Source of the DNA: Macrolepiota albuminosa
Lineage: Eukaryota; Basidiomycota; Agaricomycetes; Agaricales; Agaricaceae
Length of the DNA: 64,000 nucleotides
Direction of reading: 5' to 3'
Assembly (NCBI GenBank): GCA_027475525.1
Contig: JAMWFC010000113.1
Location: forward strand, 868,001-932,000
Position 1 is the stretch's first letter; the number at the start of each line of letters is the position of its first letter. The notes under the pieces were generated by a model. It had not been told where the DNA came from. It saw only the letters and a program-made list of their open reading frames with translations, and ran no database searches. This document shows, piece after piece, positions 44,910 through 57,427 of this stretch. Made by a program: the position numbers and the translations under genes.

Positions 44910-46187
44910 AGCGTGAATATGATGACCCGGAGCAGATACTTTGACTCGCTTTATATATCGATGAATTCACGCTACTCAACGTCGGGGCGATGACACAAAT
45001 CTGCGTACGTATCTGACTTATCGTGGGTAGATTAATGGGCCGAGTACTAGATAGAGAGTTTGCCACGATACAAGGAGACATAGACATATTCATCTCACTT
45101 TTCATGTTATTGCAGTCAAAAAATGTCCAAAAGTGCAACGGCAAGGAGTTAATCGATTTTGTGAGAATATTGAATATGGCCTGACGGAGACCGTACAGCA
45201 GAATAGTTCAGCCCACGTTTGTAAGCAGCTGAGTGGAACTTGGATTCCTAATAAGTAGATGCAGTCTTCGCTGTCTCATAAAGTGTGGTAAATTCGCTCG
45301 TAGATCGGGTTTCCGTGAATATTAATAAGAGCTTGACATGAAACGGGGACATAGCAAGTGCGCTGCAACTGAAACTGCAAAGAAGCTGATTGATATCCAG
45401 TTCAATTTGCAACGGCCAGCGTACAAATGTCATTTTGTGGCTTGTCGACAACTGCAAAGAAGCTGATTGATATCCAGTTCAATTTGCAACGGCCAGCGTA
45501 CAAATGTCATTTTGTGGCTTGTCGACCAGGGACTGAACGCTTTAGGGCAGCAAACAAACGGCTATGTATGCGCTATCAGGAACAGGTACGGTAATGAGAA
45601 ATACGGCACTCACGGCCTCAGCGAATCAGAGAGAAGAGTGTGTGTGATGTGAATGCGAATGCGAATGGAAGTAACAAAACACCAAAAAAAGGAAATGTGG
45701 CTTGTAGCTGGCCCCCAACACTGACATTTTCTAAAATAGAGAATATTTTCTCACAATCATGTGTAGACGGCACGTGAACGTTTGAACAACCATATGTGCT
45801 CTATAGTGTAATCGCGTTGACTTGTCCATGTCCATGTCCCCAAATCTGCGCCAAGACTTGTGGCCATGGAGATCTCTCTGAAAAATCTCAATACAAAAAT
45901 TGTTTTCACTGCCGAGAACGTGATAGCGCTACCAAACACGCACAACAGCAACACGTATCAGAGAAAAAAAAGTGCGCGAGGCTCAAAATGCAGAAAAAGA
46001 GAACAAACGGCCCCGTGATGTAACAGAACAGGATTTTGATGACTTATCTCTATCAACACAATGACGACGTAAAAAAACTGCCTAAACTGATGATAGTATC
46101 GAAGATAGAAGCAATGATGAAGAAGAGAGTAAATTTGATGTAAGCTGGCATTCTTCTATCATATATGCACTTCCTGACCAAGTTTCA
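44910..46187. other. gene-poor interval with one assembly-type duplication
   Basis: 1.3 kb with short ORFs only (up to 80 codons). The exact 77-bp duplication at 45373-45526 is listed separately. Confidence 0.45.
45373..45526. repeat. perfect 77-bp tandem duplication (seam 6)
   Basis: Bases 45373-45449 recur exactly at 45450-45526 with different flanks. Intergenic. Confidence 0.95.
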
Positions 46188-46790
46188 GATTTGTACAGAA
46201 TTGCTGGGCAGTTGCTTCAAATCAATCCTACACAAATTGATAAGACCCACATGTATTTTGAGCTGCCAGCTGCAAGTACAATTAATCATTTGACAGTTTT
46301 TCTACTTGGAACTGGTGCATCACAATGTGCTTTGCCCATGTACATATATGCTGACAGTTTTTCTTGACATGATATACCATTTCCAGATGGCTATAGTGCA
46401 ACAGTACAATTTTTCTGGCCTGGAAAGGGCTTCCAGCTGCTTGGAATGTGTGTTTGTCTGCCCAAATGCACTTAAAAGTCTCTAACACCATGGTTGAAAT
46501 AGGCTATCTAATGAGAAACCTTGGGCAATATCCTGTCTTCATGGGATCTTGAACCAGCCATGATCATCCTCTGCAGCCAACACTGCTCTCTCAATCACTG
46601 GAGCTTTCATACCTGCCAGTGCAAACAATGTTACTGCTGTTCTTGGTCTAGCAATAGAACCTCTGTACAAAATTCAGCATGAACTAAAAGCCTTTTCCCC
46701 TCACTCGCCAAGTCAACCTTTAATCTGGGACAGGATCCGACATTGCTCGCAGAGCGCATTGTAAAAACAAACATCTATTCAACTATATTT
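46188..46790 (+). pseudogene. decayed Hikeshi/OPI10-family gene
   Basis: Hikeshi carries Hsp70 into the nucleus under heat stress; the yeast relative is OPI10. Plus-strand pieces in consecutive order resemble it: IAGQLLQINPTQIDKTHMYF with ELPAASTINHLTVFLLGT (46200-46314), IPFPDGYSATVQFFWPGKGF and QLLGM (46370-46450), LSNEKPWAIS (46504-46535) and ANTALSITGAFIPASANNVT, AVLGLAIEPLYKIQHELKAF (46577-46697). The usual N-terminal MFG..VAGR is damaged, no acceptor precedes IPFPDG, the conserved RLRGTF reads CLHGIL, and a shift is needed to reach the end (PTLLAERIVK). It is therefore a relic, probably one duplicate of a gene elsewhere in the genome. Confidence 0.72.
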
Positions 46791-47301
46791 GTAGGAGGTA
46801 GTGTGAGACCCGAACTATCCATGCTGATGAGTGTGTTTGCAAAGTGGGTATGACCTCTTTCTGGGAAAAGTGAGGGCTGGAGGTATTGGATTCTTGAAAA
46901 GGATGGAGTAGGGTCACTGCTGACACCGGATTGTGTTTCCGTTGGAAAAATTTGAAAAGAAAGCTGTCATGCAATTTCCAATGCACCAATTTTCAAAAGA
47001 AAAAGGCACTTTCCTTTGTTGAATGACTCTTTTTGTGGGAAATTAATACATCAGAAATAGCATAACAGCTTTCTTTTACACTTTTTCCACTGGAAACACT
47101 TTCCAGTATCAGCAGTGGGTGTGGTCTAATTTGCAATTTGTTTGTAATCAGTACAGGTGTTGCCTTGATTGTATGGTGGTCTTGTTTGGACATGTCAATT
47201 GTGGGGGAGAGAGGGAACTTTACATCCCAACTAGCCACAGGTGAGCGAACAGAGTGGTGACTCAATCAACAAAAGGCACGAGGTGATGACACCACCAATG
47301 C
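46791..47301. other. AT-rich intergenic region
   Basis: No gene recognised. About 45 bp near 46957-47005 resemble 50597-50650 (shared core atttccaatg), a weak dispersed repeat. Confidence 0.35.
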
Positions 47302-47454
47302 GGGAAAAGAACCTTGCGTGGCTAATGACCCCCCTAAATTAGCCATCATTTTTCTTTCCATTCAGCAAAGCAGGAAGAGACTATATAATCAATAACATAG
47401 CGAGCAAGGGGTTGTACGTTATTTTCTTTTTTCTTTTTCTTTGTACATATGAGT

Positions 47455-48453
47455 TTACAACACGGGCTGCGGCTGTCGTTGGGCACGAAGAATTGCAGAT
47501 CTCGGAGCCCAGCGAGCTCGGATCGACTCCTGCAAAGAAAAAAAAAGCAGTTGAATTGAGATCCACAAACGGACAGTGGTCAACACGACAAGAACACGAA
47601 CGCGATCAAAAGTCTTCTTAAAGCTCTCCCTAGCCTTGACATCCTTGAAATACTTACGGAACCTCGCGAACTTGGGATCGGTATTCAAAATCTGCAGAGT
47701 CTTCGGGCCAACACCAACATCAAAAGCGCCGATATCATACTCGAGGATGACCTCCAGCCTCGCGAAGAACGGCACAACAGCCATGTCGGCGATAGTGAAC
47801 TGCTTGCCAACGGCGTACGCCCCTTCTTCTTCACCGACATCTGGGAGGAGACTCTGTATCTTCTCGATTGAGGCTAGGACCTTGTCTGCTGGTTCCCCGC
47901 GGGCCGTGAAGGCTGCGAAGGTGGTGCCGATGGTGGTGGATACTGTGTCGATGAAGAAACGGGCTTTGGCGCGCAGCACGGGGTCTGTGGGGAGGAGCGT
48001 CCCGGGCTTGGCGAGGTCCGCGATGAATTCGAGGAGCACGAGGGATTCGGCGAGTTTGGTGGATTCGGGCGAGGGGTCGTCGGCAGCGACCACTGGGCCT
48101 CCGTAGGTGATCGCTGGGACCTGTGGGGAAGAATTGTCAGATAAAGGTCACGCGGAGGTTACTTGTGGTGGTCGATATGTTTACCTTGCTGACTGGGTTA
48201 ACGCGCGGTGCGTACCATTCGGGTTTGTTCTGCAGATCGATTTCGAAACGCGTGTATGCAAGCCCGGATTCTTCCAGGGCAAGCTCAACCTGAGTTACAC
48301 ATATGTATTAGAGGTGTGAATATGTATGATTAGTTGGTAGAACCCTACTCTGTGAGCGTACGGGCAGACCTTGGAAGGGTTAGTATCAGAGAGTAGGTAA
48401 ACGTTAGCAGGTGAACATACTTTTGCTGTGTAGAGAGTCAGTTGCGGGATCAT
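47455..48453 (-). CDS. omega-class-like glutathione S-transferase
   Basis: Conjugates or reduces small molecules with glutathione in the cytosol. The start is ATG 48453: exon 1 MIPQLTLYTAK, a mini-exon VCPYAHR with the omega-type active-site Cys and the CPxAHR motif, then VELALEESGLAYTRFEIDL...NPVSK and VPAITYGGP (the cis-Pro strand). The main exon (to about 48120) carries the all-helical C-terminal domain: LAESLVLLEFIADLAKPGTL, GKQFTIADMAVVPFFARLE and NTDPKFARFRKYFKDVKARE. The last exon, after an intron ending TTTGCAG, reads SIRARWAPRSAILRAQRQP and stops at 47455-47457. About 250 residues, normal. Two degraded relatives lie at 41252-41646 and about 50225-50465, so the locus has been copied repeatedly. 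Confidence 0.9.
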
Positions 48454-48662
48454 TTGGGCTAGTTAGTCAAGAAGCGGTCTGAGTTTTTTATACGCGACCC
48501 ATCGTCATTGCTCAGTAAGCGTATATGGCCCCGTGGTCATTTGGTCGTGATTAGAATTGATCCCATCTTAAGATCACTCGACGACACAGGAAATATGTAC
48601 GGTACCAGCTACAAGCACAATAGCTCTAATTGCTCAAAGTGTCAGAGTGAAGAAAGAATCAT

Positions 48663-49433
48663 CTATCTAGAACCCACTAAACCATTCCAATACTTCACAG
48701 TCTCCGGCGACTCCTTCGCATACTCAACGACGCGTGTCCACATCTCCATCAAAAACTCCCTCGGCAGCCACTTTCCCGAATTAGCAAGAGTGATCCCAGC
48801 CCCAAGCTCAAGGAGCTCGTCGATATCGCGCTTATCCATGCCCACTTTATCACGCATGTATTGTCTGGGATCGGCACGATGGTCTGTCCACGCTCTGACT
48901 TTCAGAAAGAGGACCACGAGGAACGGCGCGAGCGGTATATCTACATCATCCCCCGCTGATCCTCCACGCGAGAACGAGTGTGAGAGCGAGAACGAGATAT
49001 ACTCTCTCGGGATTTGAGGAATACTCAGTATCCCCGGAACGAGGATGTCGACTTTACATGAACGCCGGTAGGACAGTTTGTACCACAGGATCTTGTATGT
49101 GTTCGCTGGGTCGATGGGCGAGCGGAGGTAAAAGCTGCTGCTCCTATCTGACGAAACGATGAGCGCTTTCAAGGTTTCTGGCGATTCGTCGGTGAGGACT
49201 ACGATGTCCACGTCCTAAGTAAGTTCTTTCGTAAACCGTGGTTTCGTGTGCAAGTCGGAGGGTAATAGGGTATAGGGCGTACGTACATTGGGCGTTCGGT
49301 GCTTCATGCCATATATCATGCATGCGGCACCCCCGACAAGACATGCTTGGAACCCGCGAGTTTTCAAAGCGGTTATAGCTGCTCGAGCAGCTGATTTGAC
49401 TTCATAGCTTGTTAGAGTGAATTTCGGAGGCAT
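48663..49433 (-). CDS. minimal nucleotidyltransferase-fold protein, copy 2
   Basis: Paralogue of the gene at 39981-40721 with the same two-exon plan: 49287-49433 (ATG 49433, MPPKFTLTSYEVKSAARAA) and 48663-49214; 232 residues. It keeps all fold markers: ACLVGGAACMIYG, NDVDIVVLT (DxD, formed across the intron) and CKVDILVPG. A 15-20 residue insertion (SFSLSHSFSRGGSAGDDVD) separates it from copy 1, whose sequence there is shorter. It ends KESPETVKYWNGLVGSR. Start could be moved 18 codons... no: an in-frame ATG 6 codons upstream (49451) is the only alternative. It lies just upstream of the GST gene on the same strand (about 210 bp). Function unknown. Confidence 0.72.
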
Positions 49434-50224
49434 GTAAAAGGGTGTGTGCAAGAACCAACCCCAGTATCACAGCGTCGCAGAGCATTTATAAGTAGAGGAT
49501 CAGACAAATGAGATCGATCTTGAGAATCATCAGCCTGGATTAGATTCAAGAATCCCAGCCCAAAGAGAGACATTCATGTGGAGAATTGTAACGTAAACTG
49601 CTGTGTTGTGATATATCTAGCACGCAGCGGATGATCTTTGTTGATGGATCGTTTGCAAAAAGCAGATTTGGACATGACATGACTCGGAAACCACCGCCCC
49701 ACTAGTACTTCATCGAATCGAATCGAAAGAAAAGTCCAGATGTACATGATCGAAAAAAAACATCGGCAGAATGCTGTCGATGCTGTCCTGTAGTTGCATA
49801 ACGTTGGTCCATGAACGCACGTACGTACGTACTTCCATCTCTTCTTCTGATCCAGTTTCTTGAGAAAAATCAAAGGGAACCAGGCAAGAAGCGTATCGTA
49901 AGTATGTCTTTCCTCGATCATCCATCCAGTGCGCATGCCAAGGGTTTATAAAAATGGTACCGGTAAAGTTCGATTTCGATTCCACAAAAGTTGGTTCTTG
50001 GTAACGTTAACGTCGTGTTGCGCGGCCTGAAGCACACTCCAACTGCTGAGTGCTGAGCGCTGAGGACTTGGTACATCGTATCGCTCGAGTCCATCTGCGC
50101 TCGTTACTTGCTTAGCACGTAGCCCAGCGATCCTTTCTTTCTTGCGTTATGAAAGAAAGAGCCTCGGAAGTTTCTCCTTGCCGTAACCCATGAGTCCGAA
50201 CCAAACTTGAAAGAGAGACCCCTC
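49434..50224. other. intergenic region
   Basis: Short minus-strand ORFs (49574-49936, 49710-49985) have no family resemblance. A short gtac tetranucleotide run stands near 49820. Nothing else supported. Confidence 0.4.
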
Positions 50225-50465
50225 GAATCGCTCCCTAGCTCGAAAAAATGAAAGTCTTCCAGATACCTGCGATACCTCGCAGACCGCGCGTCCCTTCGTA
50301 CATACCATTCCGTCGATTCTCGAAAGGGGTCCGGATTCCTCAAGAGCGAGTTCGGTCTATTTCGTTATATATGTCTCATGTTAAACATGATATGCGCGTT
50401 AACTTCGCTAGGCACGACTAGCAGAAACTTGTCTTGTGAGTATACGAGGCAGATAGACCTTGCGT
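50225..50465 (-). pseudogene. degraded GST copy
   Basis: On the minus strand, blocks resemble the GST gene in order: 50436-50462 resembles the VCPYAHR mini-exon with a 4-base disturbance; 50283-50349 reads TELALEESGP and continues through a shortened copy of the RFEIDLQNKPEWYAP segment; 50235-50285 resembles ARFRKYFKDVKA. Most of the C-terminal domain is missing and the pieces are out of frame with each other. Confidence 0.65.
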
Positions 50466-50893
50466 GGAACCATTCATAGGGTTATTTGTTGTTGTCATTG
50501 CTCCTGTTTATAGTGGTTGACGCGACAATCAATCGCCTTTTATAAATCGACATGGGGCGTAGAGCATCCTGGCACCCAATTGTATCTCCTTGAGAAAAAG
50601 TAAAAAAGGGAGCCTGTTATGCCATTTCCAATGTGTTAATTTTTGATGGAAAATGTCTAAAAGCTATTATGTCCCCATTGATATCATATTAATGGCAAGA
50701 ACAATATAAGGATCAGTATAGAATTTTGGATAGGCCTCTTCTCATCTTATAAGGATCCTTCCTCAACTCGACGAGTGAATTGATGAATGCGTGAGACATG
50801 CGGAACCTGCGTTGTAAACTAGAGTGTATGTACAAAAAGTAGAAGAAACACGGGAGATAATTATACCGCAATTATCGAGAGAAAAAAAAGGGA
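50466..50893. other. intergenic region and CFT1 3' UTR
   Basis: 430 bp, AT-rich, without a recognised gene. Confidence 0.4.
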
Positions 50894-53800
50894 CTACCAA
50901 GGGCTATTAACTCCTATCCAATCTTTCAAGACAGTCGTACGTTCAGTTCCAATCTCCCTAGTAACATCGACCTGGCGAGAAATAGGCAGAACTTCAAAAT
51001 GTCCCAACAAATTACCATCGAGAATCCCTTTCGACAGAGGCTTGGACACGTAGTCGTTACGAACAATCCTGAAGAGCGTCGTTGGAATAAGCTGAGGGTC
51101 TTAGGGACCAACTAAACCAACGCACCGGAAAGCTTTGGGGTTGAGACCAGCCACGTGTTGGACGTTCCGAGTTAGTTGGCCTTGGAGCAATTGTAGTCGT
51201 TTGAACATGTGCTCTTCAACGGGAGTCAGTGAAGCCAAAGTGCCGTCAGTGGATCCTTGAAAAAAGATTCAGATTGTCAAGGCCAAATTAGAATTAGAAA
51301 GCATCGAGATGGGACGGACGAACCTGTTATGAGTTTACTTTGAGGGATCATATGGTCGTCACCCGTTCGTCGAGCAATGAGTGTTGAAGCACGACATTCA
51401 GACTGACTGTTGAATTCTGTCCGCAAGAGCAAATTACGTCCGTCCTTTGATTCAGGATCTAAATGATTGGACTCAGAAAAAAAACGAAGAACGCGACAAT
51501 GGATAACCTTACCTTGAGGACTATAGTCATACATCCGGATGATACCCTCTTCATCACTCGTCAAGACCGACAGCTGACCTTGGGCGAAAAAGAAGTCAGC
51601 CGTCGTGACACATACGCTATTGATGTCTTTGCCGAGGGGAACGAGTTTGTACGGATCCTCCTGTGGTGTATGGGTGGGTGATATCAGCAAAAAGAAGATT
51701 TGATGCAACTAGTGAAACGAGTGACCTGGAACGCTACGAAGGAGACACTTTTGACTGCGTCGCCTACCAACAACAAGTTCTTCAGTGTCCGGAGTGACGT
51801 GACGTATACTCCAACGTCAAGAAAAGCAACTCCAACGAGGCGCTCGTCAGAGTCGAATGCACGAACAAAGACCTGGGCGACTTGGTGAGGGGAGAGACCC
51901 TATCAAATGACCCGACCCGATCGCGGCTCACCTTTTGTCCCATCGAAGAGACGAGGTAGCCACTGAAACCGCAGACAGCCGTGACTGGGCCTTTAGCATC
52001 ATCCCTGCACCGCAGACGTAGTCTGTACCACCGCTTGGATGAAAACGCAGGGTCAGGCACGACCTCCGCAATTTCAAAAATGTACATCTGAGGGGCTACG
52101 TATTAGACTAGACCGAAGGTTAATAATTGCTATGGGGAAATAGACTCACAGCACCCTTTACGGCTAAATCTTCACCACGGTTGATGCTAGTTCCGACCGC
52201 AATGAACTCCTTAGTCCCAGTCTCTGTGCCCGCAGTTTCGAGCGATACTACGGCCATGTCATTAATGAACTCATTAGTGGCGAACTCGAACCTACACCGA
52301 TTGTCAGTTATGGTTATGTATGTCTGAAACTTCGGCATGGTTCCACAGAACTCAACTTACCCATCCATAGTCACCCAAAGGTCAGGTGATATAAGCTCTA
52401 GCGTTGAACAGTCACATAAAGGATCCGAGATATTAGAGCCTATGAACAAGTCAAAAAACTTCTCTGTAAACGCTCGCCAAGTAGCTCAATCTCTTACTTT
52501 CTGGTTCCCAGACCTTATTCCCATCTTCGTCAAATGAAGCAAATCGGGCTTGCAGGGATGATGCGGCGACGATCAAATGTGTGGAGGCGTCAAAAACGAG
52601 GTTGGAGTACGACCGCCCACGTGGAATGGTTCGGGACGGGAGTGGTCCATTGAGATTAAACTCGGGTATCCACTCAAGCAGACTGGGGCCCTGACGTTTC
52701 CCGGATCAGAGGTTACGAACACAAACCCCACGCTTAGCATTCACCGGAAACACGCACCTCTTCAGAATAGAGCAGGAAATCCCCTTTCGAGTCCCAAAGC
52801 GAACACGGCGTGAAGGCGTGCACGACGTTATGGCCCGATGGGTAGAGCTGTAACCCATATTTGTCCGTGGAAATGATCCAGCTTGGTCGATCGCCGGTGA
52901 AGAATACCCCTGAATACGTCGCTCCTGGCGTAGGTGTGGTGACGAACGGAATGAACATGCGTAGAACGCGTTTCTGCTCCGCAAGTATGCTTTTCTCGCC
53001 CTCTTCCGGACGCTGGATCTCAAACGCCTTCGAAAGGGCTTTGACGAACTTGATGTCGAGGCTTGATGGCCGGACTGTCGCAGGGGGTTCGGATCCCTGA
53101 CCGCCGGGATGAGCCTCATATACGGTCAGCTGCCCCGATCGTAAGAAAACCTAAGTCGCGAGAGTTTGTTAGGCCCCAGAACAAGAAAGCAAGGAAACCA
53201 ACATACGAAGAGGTGAGGTCGAGGACTCGATTGACCAATTGGCGTAAGCAGGATCTGTTCAATGTCTAGATCCTGTGGTTTTCTAGGTGGGTCTTGCGGA
53301 AGCGACAAAGCAGGGGGATCGTGAGAGTCTATTAAAACGTTTTGTAATGTGGATATCATCGAGGTTGAGAAGACCAATGCCAACTTTGGGAGATTCCAAA
53401 TCTGACAGTGACGAATTAATAGTGACAGTTAATACATCAGGGTTGGACCTGCCTCCAGAATGCCCTGGGGGCGAATTAAAAGAAGGGACTGGCCACTGCT
53501 GCCGGGATTTACAGCCGCTTGCAGCGTTGTAGTAGCGCCGTTGAGTGAAACACTACTCTTCAAGCTTTTCTCGAAAAGTCCAGTAGAGTCAACATAGAAA
53601 CAACCAGTGAGGTATCGAGACGACTGATATGAGGAACATAAAATGAGCTGCAAGTTGAAAAGTCATAAAGTACGGACCTTGTCACCCATAGGAGACATAT
53701 CCTTCCGTCTAATCTTTCCTCGTTCCGTCTCCCCAATAAAAAGACCAATAGAATCATCTTCTCGCACAATGAGCACGAAAGGATCCGAAATGCTACAAGC

Positions 53801-56460
53801 TCTGATCTTTGGGCGAGGCATATTCCCGTCCATATCCTTGATAATCTGTCTTTCCGTGCCATCTGAAGGAAGCCACGGATATGAAATGAGTATAACATCG
53901 TTGAGCTCCGACAATATGAACATACCTGGTTCCAGAACTCGGATGGCATTCGTCACAACATGGAGAATAGCAGTCCGCTGGAAGAACGGTGCAGCACCGA
54001 TGGTGGTGCCTTGGATACGGGTGGTGATCGATACGTCAGCTTTAGCGGCGCGCGTAGCAATCTGGAGCAGGCCAGGTTAGTCACTAGATCGATGTGAGAC
54101 GAGGGGAACATCTCACTCGAGAGAGGCCGGGGCTTGGGTTAACATCAGTACTTAGTATGAGGGTGTCATTCTCAGAATGGTATAGATCCACAGCGTGTTC
54201 GTAGGACATGCCTCCGGTCTTGAAGGGCTGACGAATAGGTAACGACCACATTCCACGCGCTCCTCCAATTGCATGGAGTTTGCGCTTGGTGCGTATGGGA
54301 AGGTCACGCTTTTCATAAAGTCCTCAGAACGAGGAAAATACATAAGACGGTGAATGCTTACCTGGAAAACAGTGAAACCTCCGATGTGGCCGGAACCAGT
54401 GGCGGCAACTAATTCGGGCACAGAACGTTCCTATGTGACGACATTAGAAAATGAGTATATGGTACCTTGGTGTCCTTACCCCATTGCGACCAAGTGAAAA
54501 GATCATATCAGCTATAGGACCGTAAGCCGGTAGCGAGTCGCATTCGGACAACTTGATGACTGTTCGAGTATTTTTTGCAACCTTTCCGTTCGTATGCCCA
54601 TTGATGATGGGTTCCTTGGCATTGGAATCGCCGTAAATATCTGTTATGATAATTATGAGATATGACTGTTCAAGAGAGAATCACTTGCCGTCATCATCAT
54701 CATAATCCATGTGCATGTGTGTCTGAACAACAGCTGTCGGTGAGCTCATTTCTTCGTCCTCATCAATCTCTTCCTCCACTTGTGCAGCGTTCAGAAGCAC
54801 AGACGGGCCAACAGTGCTCCCGACAAACACATGAGTGTCCGTGATGCGTCTTATCACATTAGGTATCGTGGTCTGAGCGAGCGCAGAGCTCATGGTCATT
54901 TTCGTGACGACTTTACCCTCCACGACGATATCGACTGGGTAGACAGTTCCATTTTTATGAATAACGAAGAGAGTCCTGTCATCGACAAACGTGGCACGGC
55001 ATCCTTCGAGCTGTATGTTTCCATCCCGCTGCTCGAGCATGGAAGAAGTCAAGGGAAAGTCGCTGACGCGTGTTTGCCATCCGTTGAGGGGTAGAATGAC
55101 ACGGCGGGAGGATTGGTCGACGTAGATCATCGAGTTACCTGAGAGGATGACAACACCACCGAGAGAGGCCGGGCATGCCATTATGGCGAAGCAGTCGTAT
55201 GGCAGGCCTTGCACGGAGGTAATGATAGGGTATGTCTGGGTTACAATGTCGAGCGTAAAGATGACGAGTCGTGTGGTATCTTTGAATTCCTTCAGTCGCC
55301 TGGAAGTACATCAGAAAATGAACGATTAGTCCAGTGCACATGATGCATACCCTGTCCATGTCTGTTGTGCCTGACAAAGAACAGCAATTGTAGGTTTATT
55401 GAACCCAGGTAGGAAAACGAAATCGACGATATTTCGGATGTTTTGATCCACGGTGGCTGGTAGGTCTAGTATGAAGCTCGGCGCATATGGGACATCCCTA
55501 TATCAAGTCAATATAAGAAGTCATAGATATTCAGGAATCATACCTTGTATGAAGTTGGTCCTGGTCCATCACGTCAAGTTCGGCCTGCGTTTGATAGAAA
55601 GGAAGAATTGCAAAGGCATCCTTGGGCAAGGACAACGCTGAACAGCGTGAATGGGGGTCAACACGAAGTTCTGCACGAAAGAGCGATGAATCCAACGACA
55701 TCTAGGATGCTGTTTCAATAAAGTATCCACTATCATGAAGCGCGCGGATTACCAGTTGTGGCGCTCTTTCGTATGTGTGAATTGAAACAGTAATAAGGTC
55801 GTGAACTACAGTAGACCATTCAAGAAGCGCAATCTGGGCAGACGTCAAATGTATTTGGCTGGTGGACTCTATATTCACGTACTTTTGCATCTCTAAATGA
55901 CACCAGTAACCTATCTAACTTATCTTCGAGCGTTGATATGATTTTAACGCCTTCCAAACCAGTCACTATCCCATGAAGTCGGTGTTCGCGCACCAGATAG
56001 AATTTGGTGGTAGTTCGTACAGTAACGTCAGCGCTCTGGCCACTGGACTGTCAATAATTCAATCAGCAAGGCTCACGACCGTGGAAACACGAACGGCAAG
56101 TCTGTGTTTGTTGCGACAAATTACATGAACCAAGCTAATCACCTTGGCTATATTCACAAATCCTTCACCCTGCTCATCCATCTCCACCTCGCCCTCGACT
56201 GCCTCAGTCCCTTTCAATGCCTTCTTCCTCTCTCGCTCATCGTCGACCTGGGGCACTACCGGCTCCTCACGAACCTCGAAGATTCGGAGAATGCTGGAAC
56301 GTGCAACAACCACATTACACAAAGTTCGGGCAGCAAACTCGTGTCTTGTCGTCGCATTTGGAGGTGTCGGCAGCCCCAGAAGTGTCGAGGGGGTCAATTT
56401 CAAACTCGTTGCAAACTCTACACCGCTCGGAGGAAGAATTTCTTGACGAAGAGCATGCAT
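50894..56460 (-). CDS. CFT1: cleavage and polyadenylation factor large subunit CFT1 / CPSF160
   Basis: CPSF160/Cft1 is the scaffold of the polymerase module that recognises and processes mRNA 3' ends in the nucleus. The start is ATG 56460 (MHALRQEILPPSGVEFATSL); an ATG six codons upstream (56478) is less likely. The first exon continues CNVVVARSSILRIFEVREEP and an acidic linker. Beta-propeller exons follow over 55.9-52.7 kb. The CPSF_A region shows KEFIAVGTSINRGEDLAVKG, WYRLRLRCRDDAKGPVTAVC, EDPYKLVPLGKDINSVCVTT, DFFFAQGQLSVLTSDEEGII and RTEFNSQSECRASTLIARRT. The last exon reads FRIVRNDYVSKPLSKGILDG and ends KDWIGVNSPW, stop at 50894-50896. Over twenty exons; about 1400 residues, normal. Part of its 5' end was copied to 41653-41922. 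Confidence 0.95.
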
Positions 56461-57427
56461 GGCTGCAGAAACCTGCACGGAACTTTGGAACTCGGGTGAA
56501 AATAATAAGCCACTCCTTTTTCGAATTCCTAGAATCGACGAGCAGCCCCACAGTGCCCTTCACAAACTTATGATTCTGAAAAGAGAAGTTCACGAAGAAC
56601 TTTTGCCGTGGGGATGTACTTACATAAGCATCATTTTCATGAAGTGCTCTTGCCAGTGTATTCCACTATGAGCCAACACACGTACATTGTTTCAAAAGTA
56701 ATGAACGCGTCTAATCACGAGCATGATTGGTTCTACCATGAGTGCCAAAGAAGCATATGGTAGTAGGCATTTGTTATTCACACCTTAACGGGTCTTTCGT
56801 TCTAAATACAGCGTGTAGGTATTGTATACACGTGCTACTTAATGAGGTCGGCCTGCATGCGTTTCATTCGTCAAGAGTCGCTTCTGTCTATTTTGTATTT
56901 TGCACACGGTCTTACAGTGGACGTGATTGTATCATCTGCATTAAGGCGCATGCTAGGACTTAACCATAACCCTCTGTCGGACCTTTTGAAACCTACCAAC
57001 TAGCTCGTTCTACGGCCCTGACATGATATGATCGACCTTCATGCAACCTTTGTGCCCCATTTACCTCATCGCAGTCAAGCCAGACGCCCATTTTCAGACG
57101 CGCACCAGCCAAATATTCCTACCATGCGGTGAAGCTTGTATTGTAATTTTCTAAATCACCACCACCATGCGGGTATTTGCTTATACCGAACAGTGATTTC
57201 TGTCAAGATATTAAATGGGACTACCCTCCAACATCATGCCTTCAAATCTCTCGATGGAATTGTCTTTCGATCTCTTCCGGCCTAACACATCGGAGAGACT
57301 TGCAATTCCATCATGCCGCATGCATTTATCGTGTTGTGTGCATCATGCATCGTGTCCACTTCTTCAGTACATATATTCCTGTGTATAGTCAGATTCACCT
57401 AATGCTGAGTACCTTCTCTGCTCTAAT
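56461..57427. promoter_or_regulatory. divergent intergenic region CFT1 / disordered orphan
   Basis: About 970 bp between two divergent start codons. The 110 bp next to CFT1 (56461-56570) were copied with the gene start into the chimeric fragment at 41.7-41.9 kb. No gene or clear motif seen. Confidence 0.4.
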
